This document shows, piece after piece, positions 49,596 to 57,799 of a stretch of DNA of 64,000 nucleotides. A program made the translations under genes and the position numbers. Within the stretch, counting starts at the first letter, position 1, and each line of letters begins with the position of its first letter. The stretch is from assembly GCA_903895855.1 (NCBI GenBank), contig CAITVN010000009.1, positions 1 through 64,000 of the forward strand. The letters are read 5' to 3'. Below the pieces are notes generated by a model. That model made no database searches and was not told the origin of the DNA. It saw only the letters and a program-made list of their open reading frames with translations. The DNA comes from Oligoflexia bacterium (GTDB lineage Bacteria; Bdellovibrionota; UBA1018).

Positions 49596-51065
49596 GTGAA
49601 AAAAATACAAATTGAAACTTTTGTGACTGTTGCGTTGTTGAGTGTTTCAGCTCTTGCGTTTTCTGGGTGTTTATCGGGCGGGCTGAATCCCGCGACTCCT
49701 GCGGCCGCGGTTTCAAGCACTGAGCCTACGGTTGAACCTACAGCCACGTCAACGACCGAGCCATCGGTTGAACCAAGTGTCACACCGAGTGCCACATCAA
49801 CAGCGTCACCATCTCCATCACCCAGCCCATCGCCCTCACCATCTCCATCGCCCTCACCGAGTGAGGGTATTGGTATTACCTATTTTAACTCAGACGATGG
49901 TAGCGGCAATCAGTTGTGGATGACTGACGGGACTACTGCCGGCACAACTAAAGTGGCGTCGGCGGCAAGTGTCGTGAATGCTTCATCGCCAGTTGGGTTT
50001 CAAGGTAATCAATTTTTCGAAGGCACGATGGGCATGGGTTCTAGAGGCCTACTCAAGTGGGACGGAGACTCATTGTCGCAGATCACTGCTGATGCGATGG
50101 TGACCAATGCTGAATGTCATCGCCCTTGGCGAAATTGTGTGGTCGTTGGCAGCAAACTTTATTTCAGAGGGTATTCGGTTGCGAATTCTAGGAAGTCACT
50201 CTTTTCATATGACGGAACGACTGTGACCGAGGTGAGTGGTGCGTTTTTTAATCCCTATTACCTCACAGTTGTAGGTACGAAGTTGTACTTTCAAGGGCGA
50301 ATCGCAGGGGGGGGTGAAAGTGGATTCTATAATCTCATGGAATATGATGGTACTACAGTCAGTACTATTTACACTTCAGCTGATCATAATAATCAAGCGA
50401 GGCCGTTGGCTGGCTATGATGGTAAACTGTATTTTAGTGCCGAGAGCGATTTGTATGCCCAAGAACTCTGGATGTATAACCCATCGGCGACTTCTCAATT
50501 GGGTGCCGACGGCAAACTCTGTTCTGATGGTACTCAGCCTAACCCCTGTGTGGTTGCAAACATTCAGGCTTCTAATAATAGCGAGATAACCGCTGCCATT
50601 GAGTTTGGTGGTAAGCTGTATTTTGGTAAGAATGACGACACGCGAAACTCTTTTTGGCGTTATAACCCCGCAACTGCTGTCTCTGGCACGACGACAGCGT
50701 ATGGGCTTTGCACTGGCTCAGACAATCCTTGTCGGGTCGCTGACTCAGTTCAAGTAACTTACGGGGGCCCAGCGAAAATAGGTAGCAGTAAAATGATTAT
50801 TACCTATTTTGATGGAGCAAACTATTCGATCGCGAAATACGATGGCACCACTTTCACACCGCTCACGATGCCTACAGGGGTGAGTCTAGCGGCTGCGGTC
50901 CCACCGATTGCTTGCAGTGCCACTCAGTTTTGTTTTGGTGGTGGAGGCAATTCTATCGGTGTTGAGGCCTATGTGACTGACGGCACCACCACGAGTTTAC
51001 TTAAAGACATTAATGCTGGCGCATCGAGTAGTGGCGGTATCGATTGGATCAGTTGGGCCGACTAG
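49596..51065 (+). CDS. Lipoprotein with Ser-Pro repeat linker and ELWxTDGTxxGT-type repeats
   Basis: Lipobox FSGC; (SP)n linker; QLWMTDGTTAGT / ELWMYNP / AYVTDGTTTSLL repeats. Confidence 0.7.
   Translation: MKKIQIETFVTVALLSVSALAFSGCLSGGLNPATPAAAVSSTEPTVEPTATSTTEPSVEPSVTPSATSTASPSPSPSPSPSPSPSPSPSEGIGITYFNSDDGSGNQLWMTDGTTAGTTKVASAASVVNASSPVGFQGNQFFEGTMGMGSRGLLKWDGDSLSQITADAMVTNAECHRPWRNCVVVGSKLYFRGYSVANSRKSLFSYDGTTVTEVSGAFFNPYYLTVVGTKLYFQGRIAGGGESGFYNLMEYDGTTVSTIYTSADHNNQARPLAGYDGKLYFSAESDLYAQELWMYNPSATSQLGADGKLCSDGTQPNPCVVANIQASNNSEITAAIEFGGKLYFGKNDDTRNSFWRYNPATAVSGTTTAYGLCTGSDNPCRVADSVQVTYGGPAKIGSSKMIITYFDGANYSIAKYDGTTFTPLTMPTGVSLAAAVPPIACSATQFCFGGGGNSIGVEAYVTDGTTTSLLKDINAGASSSGGIDWISWAD
49801..49860 (+). 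repeat. Ser-Pro-encoding short tandem repeat
   Basis: Repeating CCATCGCCCTCA / CCATCTCCATCA units. Confidence 0.8.
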
Positions 51066-51080
51066 AATTCTTGATCTCTC

Positions 51081-54002
51081 TCACTTCTTAGAGTCGTTGG
51101 GTAATAAATCGATGCGATGACGAATCCCAGGTATTCGAAGTCTCGCTTCGTCTTCTGACTCATTTTTGATGAGCGTTTCAATTTCTTCAGTCAGTTTTAC
51201 AAGTGTTTGATCAGTTACGCTACTGGCTGTTGATTTGAGTTTGTGGGCTAGTCCGATCAGCCGTGTTTTGCGGGCGAGCAAAGCGCCAGTAGAGTCGCTT
51301 GAGCTATTTGACTCACGTGAACTCAGAACCGAGTCGAGCTCATTTACTGTTGTCGTTAACGAGTCTGTCACTCTGTTTAAGAAATTTGCGGCGTCTTCAT
51401 TGGTTAAGAATGCGCTGGTCATGTTGGGGTGAATCAAAGACATCAAGGGCTCTGACGGTTTAAATGCCTTTTCTTGTTCTTGCGGTATTTGACTTTGTAG
51501 GTTTCGCGAAACGATTCGCGACAGTTCTAGAACGGCTTGATCAAACGCCAAAGGTTTTGTCCAGATTTGATCAAAGGGTGACTGGTCTTGCCACTCAGAT
51601 CGTTCTTGCGCTGACTCGCCAGTGAGTGCGATCAGTACCGTTTTTGAAGAGTGTTCGCGTAACTGCCGGGCTAAATCTAAGCCGTAGAGTTTCGAATCAT
51701 CGCTATCGCTTCTGTCTAGATCGAGGTGAATGTCGATAATCGCCAAAGCCGGAAAGCTCTGCTCGCTGGTCATTGCCACTTTAAGGGTTTCTTCTGCTGT
51801 TGTAAAACTGCGAAACGTTAAGCCGGCCGCTCGCACTGCGGCCTCGGTGATTTCAAGGTTAACCGGGTTGTCTTCAACAATCCAAGCTTCGACAGTTGAC
51901 AGTTGAGCGTGGGTTTGCACCGGTAATGCGGCGGGTGACAGCGTAATCGGAAGCCAAAAAACCGCTTCATTAATTTGATCTACGTACTGAACTGATTCGC
52001 TAAACTCTTGGTCTTCATCATCACGTTTATTTTGAATCCTATTTTTTTTCTCGGGAGTAGAAAAAATAAGCGATCCACCTAATCGCTCGGCCAGGTCAGC
52101 AGAGATTGATAAGCCCAGCTTTGCGCTCGATGTTTGCGAATCAAGTACTGAGGGTGTGTCGCAAACCGAATTCGATACGGTAATGCGCACCGAGCGGTCT
52201 ATCTGCTTGGCTTCGAGTCTGATCGACCCTCGATCGGTGAACTTGACGGCGTTATTCAGAACATTGTTTAGAATCTGTCTAATGCGTACGGGATCAGAAT
52301 GCACTAAATTTGGAATCTCAGGGTCAACTTCGCACCCATAATAAAGGCCTTTCTCGGCGGCGATCGGCGTGTAGAGCTGACAGAGTTCTTTGACGAGACC
52401 TTTTAGGTTAAAATCACACTTTGCGATAATCAGTGATTTGTCTGATACCTGTGAATAATTTAGTAGAGTATTGGTGACATCTAAAACTGATTTGGTTTCG
52501 CGATGAATGGTGAGAAGTTTCGCAAAAACATCAGCCATATTTGTCTGACTTAAAGCAATTCTTGCCAAGTTAGCGATCGCATTCAGCGGTGTTCTGATTT
52601 CATGCCCTAATTGCCCGAGCGCTCGAATGGATGCGACCTTTTCGCTTTCAAGGCGTTCTCGGGCCAGATCGATTTCACGCACCTTGAAGATAATGCCGAT
52701 GGTGACGAGAACCGCGTAAATACCCGCCCCGATTCTTGGCATTTGGGTAGCTGCGCCGGTAATTGCGAAGATTCCGAATCCATTTAGCTGGCCAAGCGCT
52801 AGAAAAATAAAAAAGAGCAGTATTCCTGCGAAATAGTACTTAAACTGTGTGCGCCCGGTCTTGCATTGACGGTACCCGATGACGAGCGCGGGTATCATAC
52901 CCACAGTGCTCGCTAATCGCACAAACACATTGGGCCATCCGTAATAAAGGCCAAAAAACGATGTCAAACTGCACCCGAAGAGTGAATACCTGAGCCATCG
53001 AATGACTTGGTAAGTTTTGGGCGAGATTTTCTTTGTTTCAAGCAGATCGTAAAATGACCAGACCAGTGTTGCTATCCCGCTTGAAACAAAAAAACCGTGA
53101 AACAAATAGTAGCCGTTTGGCCAGTATCGAAAAAATAGCGGAATACTCCAGCCACTTAAGCTCAAGCTGAGTAATCCCGAAAAAACAAGCGAAAGAGTGA
53201 ACGTCGCGATGGTGAAGTCTCTAAAAATCACCCCATAGGCGCCGTTAACGAAAGCAGCAATGATCAGTAGCCCCAAGAAAATTCCGAGTATCGCGGCCTC
53301 CCAAAATTGGGCGGTAATGAATTGAGTCGAATCGTAGAGAGTCAATTGTGGAGAGAGCGTGGTTTTCGAATGAATGCGAATGAAGTAGGTTGATTCAGTG
53401 TTGTTGGGGGGCCAGATCTGAAAGATGCTCGTGGGTGCCTGAATTTTCTTATCGAGGTAAGGTACCGATGACCCATTTTTGTAGATAGTGCCGTCTGGGT
53501 GATAAATGGTGACGCTTTGTAAAGCGGCCGGCAGAACTTGAATCCACCAGTCTTTGCTGCTTTCACTTTGCGTAGCATCGACGTGAGAAATGAACGAACA
53601 CTTTAACCAAACTGTCTTGTTGCTAAAGCCGAGCGCCAAGTTGTCGTGGGTGATGGGCTGAAAGGTGGCTTGACTCGGCGGCTGCGATGTTGCGGCTAGC
53701 GAGTCTTCTAAGAAATAGTCACAGTGGCGGTTCAATTTTATTTCGCTGGTCTCACTAGTGAGTATGACTGGCGTCGAAGCGAGTGAGGGGTGAGAAACCA
53801 GGGGGGCGATCAGAATCAAGCTCGCCACAATCAGTGTTTTCAGGGGGGCCGGCGTCAATGATAAACCTCCTATTGATCGTATTCTCGTGATTTCTTTTGA
53901 GTGAGAAAAGTAATGGTCTTTAAACATGAGAATGCTCGTTAGCTGTGAGATCTGACCAGGGCAATATTTTAGTTTTCTTTGTGAACTGAGGTTTTCTGCC
54001 AT
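51081..54002 (-). CDS. Hybrid histidine kinase (7TMR-DISM-like sensor, HisKA, HATPase, receiver, Hpt)
   Basis: N-terminal DISMED2-like domain plus seven TMs; GHEIRTPLNAIANL H-box; receiver with ALIDIHLD; C-terminal AHKLKSTASSV Hpt. Confidence 0.88.
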   Translation of the reverse strand: MAENLSSQRKLKYCPGQISQLTSILMFKDHYFSHSKEITRIRSIGGLSLTPAPLKTLIVASLILIAPLVSHPSLASTPVILTSETSEIKLNRHCDYFLEDSLAATSQPPSQATFQPITHDNLALGFSNKTVWLKCSFISHVDATQSESSKDWWIQVLPAALQSVTIYHPDGTIYKNGSSVPYLDKKIQAPTSIFQIWPPNNTESTYFIRIHSKTTLSPQLTLYDSTQFITAQFWEAAILGIFLGLLIIAAFVNGAYGVIFRDFTIATFTLSLVFSGLLSLSLSGWSIPLFFRYWPNGYYLFHGFFVSSGIATLVWSFYDLLETKKISPKTYQVIRWLRYSLFGCSLTSFFGLYYGWPNVFVRLASTVGMIPALVIGYRQCKTGRTQFKYYFAGILLFFIFLALGQLNGFGIFAITGAATQMPRIGAGIYAVLVTIGIIFKVREIDLARERLESEKVASIRALGQLGHEIRTPLNAIANLARIALSQTNMADVFAKLLTIHRETKSVLDVTNTLLNYSQVSDKSLIIAKCDFNLKGLVKELCQLYTPIAAEKGLYYGCEVDPEIPNLVHSDPVRIRQILNNVLNNAVKFTDRGSIRLEAKQIDRSVRITVSNSVCDTPSVLDSQTSSAKLGLSISADLAERLGGSLIFSTPEKKNRIQNKRDDEDQEFSESVQYVDQINEAVFWLPITLSPAALPVQTHAQLSTVEAWIVEDNPVNLEITEAAVRAAGLTFRSFTTAEETLKVAMTSEQSFPALAIIDIHLDLDRSDSDDSKLYGLDLARQLREHSSKTVLIALTGESAQERSEWQDQSPFDQIWTKPLAFDQAVLELSRIVSRNLQSQIPQEQEKAFKPSEPLMSLIHPNMTSAFLTNEDAANFLNRVTDSLTTTVNELDSVLSSRESNSSSDSTGALLARKTRLIGLAHKLKSTASSVTDQTLVKLTEEIETLIKNESEDEARLRIPGIRHRIDLLPNDSKK

Positions 54003-54058
54003 CGTAGGCGCAAATGATGTTCAATTGATACTTAGTATGTCGTTTTTCGAAATTTTGA

Positions 54059-54155
54059 GCAATGAGGCCCATTCTCTCGGCGTTTTTTGTCAATTGCAGC
54101 CTTAATTTCGTCAATGAGATCGGGTGCCTTCTGTGCTTCGTCGATGACGAAAGTG
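54059..54155 (-). pseudogene. Relic of an AAA_14-type ATPase
   Basis: Minus-strand WHTFVIDEAQKAPDLIDEIKAAIDKKRREN matches HLLCIDEIQKVPDLFDSIKAAVDEDRKP of the intact gene; in-frame TAA two codons upstream. Confidence 0.75.
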
Positions 54156-54175
54156 TGCCATGTTTAGTATTTTAA

Positions 54176-54218
54176 ACACCTGGATAATTTGCAGTCAATA
54201 TGCAAATTATCCAGGTGT
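54176..54218. repeat. Perfect 18-bp inverted repeat, 7-nt loop
   Basis: ACACCTGGATAATTTGCA-GTCAATA-TGCAAATTATCCAGGTGT. Confidence 0.95.
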
Positions 54219-54296
54219 CTAATTTAGGGCCAGTGCGGGTCTGATAGAAAACCCCTTCCGCAAAAATAGAGGTTAACCTAACTGTCTGTTTCTATT

Positions 54297-55490
54297 TTAA
54301 AAAAGAACTCCCCACGGAATCAACGTGATGTGTTTTTCAACCTTTAGTATGGTTTTTCCTGGGTAAACAACAAAGCAAGAGACAGCTTTTTCGAGCTCGA
54401 TGAGTTTCTTGAATCCTCGAATAGAATAGGGCGAGAATTTTTCTTCGGTCGTGATCAAGAAAGCTTGGGTAGACTTCGAATCGCTTATGATGAAATCGAT
54501 GCGAGATCCTTTTGGACTTCGGTAGTAACTCAATTTTTTTGGTCGGCCGCCAGAGCGATTTTCTGTGTGGCTGAGAAATTCATTCATGAACAGTATCTGT
54601 GCCCTGCGGTGCAAAGAAGCACCTAAGTGGGCTGCAATTCCGGCATCAAATGGAAGGTAAATAGGCTTTCCGATACCCAGTGCCGACGGATTAATTTTGG
54701 TGACGATGAAAACCTCTTGAAACGCTTCAAGGTAGGTATTGAGTTTTCTCGCGTCAGTTTTTAGGTGCTTTGCTAGAGTCGCTAAGTCTGGGTGTTCGGC
54801 TAAGTTGATCGCAGTAAAAAGGTCTCTTGCCAAATCTGGATCAAAATTTCTGATTTTGAATTGAGTCAGGTCTCTGAGAAAAGTAGTTTCTAACCAGGCT
54901 TCAATCACCGAGTGGCGTTCAGTTGAATCGCGGGTAAATGCGATTAACGGTAGCCCCCCGGTTTCTAACCAGCGGTGAACATCAGAAGAACTTCGAGATT
55001 GAGACTTCGTTTTGCTCAGATTTTCTAAGTCATCCCAAAGCGTGTTTGCTGCCTGACTCAGGCTTTCTGCGATCGTCATTGGGTAGAGTCTTAGTGTTCG
55101 AATTCGGCCGGTCAATGATTCGCGAATTCCAATTTTTCGAGAAAAACCCACTGAGCCTGAAATGAGAAATATTCCTGGTTTTCGGTCTTCGTCTACGGCC
55201 GCCTTAATCGAGTCAAAGAGGTCAGGAACTTTTTGAATTTCATCGATACACAGAAGGTGACCACTCTCTATTTGAGATTCGAGAAAATAATCGGGCCTCT
55301 CGTTGGCTATTGTTCGAACATCTTTTTTGTCTAGAGTGAGGTAATTTAAGCGTGGCAGTTCATTTTTTAAAAGGTCGCGAATGAGTGTGCTCTTGCCGGT
55401 TTGCCGGGCACCCAGGACGCCAACGACTGGGTGGTACCGCAGTGTCTTAAGTAGGGTCGGTAGTATCGCTCGGTTTCGCTGGTGTGCCAT
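54297..55490 (-). CDS. AAA_14 / DUF4143 ATPase
   Basis: GVLGARQTGKSTLI Walker A, LLCIDEIQKVPDLF Walker B, LISGSVGFS, DUF4143-like C-terminal half. Confidence 0.92.
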   Translation of the reverse strand: MAHQRNRAILPTLLKTLRYHPVVGVLGARQTGKSTLIRDLLKNELPRLNYLTLDKKDVRTIANERPDYFLESQIESGHLLCIDEIQKVPDLFDSIKAAVDEDRKPGIFLISGSVGFSRKIGIRESLTGRIRTLRLYPMTIAESLSQAANTLWDDLENLSKTKSQSRSSSDVHRWLETGGLPLIAFTRDSTERHSVIEAWLETTFLRDLTQFKIRNFDPDLARDLFTAINLAEHPDLATLAKHLKTDARKLNTYLEAFQEVFIVTKINPSALGIGKPIYLPFDAGIAAHLGASLHRRAQILFMNEFLSHTENRSGGRPKKLSYYRSPKGSRIDFIISDSKSTQAFLITTEEKFSPYSIRGFKKLIELEKAVSCFVVYPGKTILKVEKHITLIPWGVLF

Positions 55491-55505
55491 GATAAGATAT
55501 AGCTT

Positions 55506-55557
55506 ACTAAGTAGGGCCTATTTTAGCAAGTAGATGTAAAAATAGGCCCTACTTAGT
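55506..55557. repeat. Perfect 19-bp inverted repeat just upstream of the AAA_14 start
   Basis: ACTAAGTAGGGCCTATTTT-N14-AAAATAGGCCCTACTTAGT. Confidence 0.95.
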
Positions 55558-55625
55558 GACGTTACATCGTAAAATCGGGGTGTTAGGGGTATTGCTGCGG
55601 TCATAATGGGGTGGGATTTGCCGCT

Positions 55626-56480
55626 CTATCGGCGTTCTTCGCTCAGAGCGGTCAGCGCGCGCTGCATTCGACCCGTCACTTCTTCATAGATCTCATTTAG
55701 AGCCTCGGGATTGTCGACGTCTTCTACCGAATAGCTCTCGAGGCTGACGGGTTCGAGAAACTGAGTGACGCATTTGACAGGTAGTGGCCAATGAAACAAA
55801 GGCCCAAGGGTGAAGCCCCAAGGCAATGAAAACACGAGTGGCCAAGTGTCGAGGCGAAAGAGGCGATCCATCTTTAAAAATTTCGCGAGCTTTTGTCCAT
55901 CGTGCAAAACAAAAAAAGATTCATGACCACCATGAAAAACGACCGGTGTGATGGGCACACGATTCTTCAGTGCCAATTTAATGAATCCTTTTCGATTGGC
56001 GAAATTCACCTGGCTTCTGTCTCGGTAGGGGCGATAAGCCTCTAAATTTCCGCCGGGGAAAACCAAAATTTTTCGATCTCTTTCAAAAATGGCCTGCGCA
56101 TTTTCGGGATTGGCACGAACAGCCCCTACCTTCGAGAATAAATTATTGAGATAGGGCACCTTCATCAAAGTGTCATGCGCTAAAGTATGAATCACCTCAG
56201 TTGTGCCCCGCTCTAAGTAAAAGCGTGCGCCCATACCGAATGCTTCAATAAAAGTGATTCCGGCATTGTGGTTTCCGACGATCAATGTTTTACCGCGCGG
56301 AACCAGGTCAATACCGCGCACTTCCTGCCGAAAATAGTTTCGACAAAACCAATCCATCGGCTTGACCAGCGCATCGAGAAGCTTCGGATCTAAAGAATCA
56401 GGATCGTTTGGATTAGAAGGTGTCAGCAGCGCTTCGCGTATCAACTTGACGTGCTCATTGCTCAATAGATTTTTTAACAT
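55626..56480 (-). CDS. PlsC-like phospholipid/glycerol acyltransferase
   Basis: VGNHNAGITF (N-H-x4 variant of HX4D), FPGGNLEAYRPYRDR, ITPVVFHGGHE. Confidence 0.85.
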   Translation of the reverse strand: MLKNLLSNEHVKLIREALLTPSNPNDPDSLDPKLLDALVKPMDWFCRNYFRQEVRGIDLVPRGKTLIVGNHNAGITFIEAFGMGARFYLERGTTEVIHTLAHDTLMKVPYLNNLFSKVGAVRANPENAQAIFERDRKILVFPGGNLEAYRPYRDRSQVNFANRKGFIKLALKNRVPITPVVFHGGHESFFVLHDGQKLAKFLKMDRLFRLDTWPLVFSLPWGFTLGPLFHWPLPVKCVTQFLEPVSLESYSVEDVDNPEALNEIYEEVTGRMQRALTALSEERR

Positions 56481-56486
56481 GAACTC

Positions 56487-56611
56487 ATACCCATTTCATT
56501 AAGTCGGTAGACGAGGCCGCCGAGGAGGTGAGTCGACCAAAGCGTACACAGAGTACACTGCGGGAGCGAACCGACTGAGAACGAAGTATACGGACTTAAT
56601 GGAATGGGTAT
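56487..56611. repeat. 125-bp palindromic intergenic element (REP/ERIC/MITE-like)
   Basis: Terminal arms ATACCCATTTCATTAAGTC / GACTTAATGGAATGGGTAT (18/19), internal AGTCG/CGACT and GTAC/GTAC. Confidence 0.75.
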
Positions 56612-57135
56612 TACAAAGATGAAGGTTCATCGATGTCGTCGTCACCCAAGTCAGCGCCTTCGCCTGGCGGTAGGGCTTTCAGCATTTTCTCAAGTGCGGC
56701 TTTGTGTTCGCCTTCTTCTTCGCGAAGGTGGCCAAAAAGGTCTTTGATTTCTTCGCTGGTCACGACTTTAAGTGCATCGTTGAAAAAGTCGTAGGCCTTG
56801 ACTTCGCCTTCCATCGCAACTCTGAGTGCCTGTCTCGTTGACATGTAGGTTCGAGGTTTGCCTTGGTCGGGGGCTTCGACATCCCAGACCATTGAAGAAT
56901 TCATTCGAGTTGGCGCAGTTCCAAACATCGACTTGCGCAACACCAACAGCTGAGCTTTGTGCTTGGCTTCGTTCTCAGACATCTTAATGAAAAAATCACC
57001 GGCGTCACCTTCGTACCGGCTACCAACATGCTTGGCAAAATCGACGTAACGCTCGCACGCCTCTTCTTCGATCAAAATCGCAAGGTCGAGTGCATCTTGA
57101 AGGGTCAATGTTTTAAAGTTGATGGTGCTTGACAT
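56611..57135 (-). CDS. Ferritin-like/rubrerythrin-type diiron protein
   Basis: EEEACERYVDFA, ENEAKHKAQL, EGEVKAYDFF, LREEEGEHKAALE. Confidence 0.88.
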   Translation of the reverse strand: MSSTINFKTLTLQDALDLAILIEEEACERYVDFAKHVGSRYEGDAGDFFIKMSENEAKHKAQLLVLRKSMFGTAPTRMNSSMVWDVEAPDQGKPRTYMSTRQALRVAMEGEVKAYDFFNDALKVVTSEEIKDLFGHLREEEGEHKAALEKMLKALPPGEGADLGDDDIDEPSSL

Positions 57136-57195
57136 AAATTCTCCTCATTCTTCTTACTGCTTCTCACGGTCTTCTAACTGATAACTGACTTCTTG

Positions 57196-57627
57196 CTACC
57201 CGCAGGTGCCAGAACTAATCGGGTCATCTTTTAGAACGTCAGGGTTTAGGCACTCGGCTTCTTCACTCGACATGTCTTTGTAAAGCTCTACAACAAATTT
57301 TTGAATTTCTGGAACAAATTCTGCCGGCTGTTTCGTTCGAACCATCTCGTCGAGTTTGCCGACGACAACCCGCTGTTCGGCGTGTTCTTTATTCATGCGG
57401 TCAACCCGAACATCGCCCCAGGCATCGAGATCTTTTAGTACTGGTCGAAGAATGTGCTCTTCGGTCTGAATGTGCTTGAGAAAAAAATGGGCCAATTCAG
57501 AGAAGGCATTCTGAAGGGTTGAATAATCTTTACGCTGAATGAGGTCTTCGATTTTTCCGAGCTTGCGCCTGATCTGGCCGTGCTCTTCTAGGACAATTTG
57601 TCTCACCACGCTTGGCGCGAGTTCCAT
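57196..57627 (-). CDS. Hemerythrin-domain protein
   Basis: EEHGQIRRKL, HFLKHIQTEEHILRPVL, MNKEHAEQR. Confidence 0.85.
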   Translation of the reverse strand: MELAPSVVRQIVLEEHGQIRRKLGKIEDLIQRKDYSTLQNAFSELAHFFLKHIQTEEHILRPVLKDLDAWGDVRVDRMNKEHAEQRVVVGKLDEMVRTKQPAEFVPEIQKFVVELYKDMSSEEAECLNPDVLKDDPISSGTCG

Positions 57628-57799
57628 AGGTTCTCCTTCAACTGCTCTTGCGAATGCTTCTGGTAGTAGCGAGTTATTCTAACTGCCTAGTGTTTAATCA
57701 TTCAAGCTCAAAAGCATAAAAAAGTGAGTTGTTGTTTCTTGGGTTTTTGTGCGATAGCTTTAACCGAATATTCTACCCAGGTTAGGAGATCGAGAAGGT

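Noticed and set aside
49801-49860. Repeat array that might suggest CRISPR
   Set aside because: Contiguous 6/12-bp coding repeats without spacers; encodes a Ser-Pro linker.
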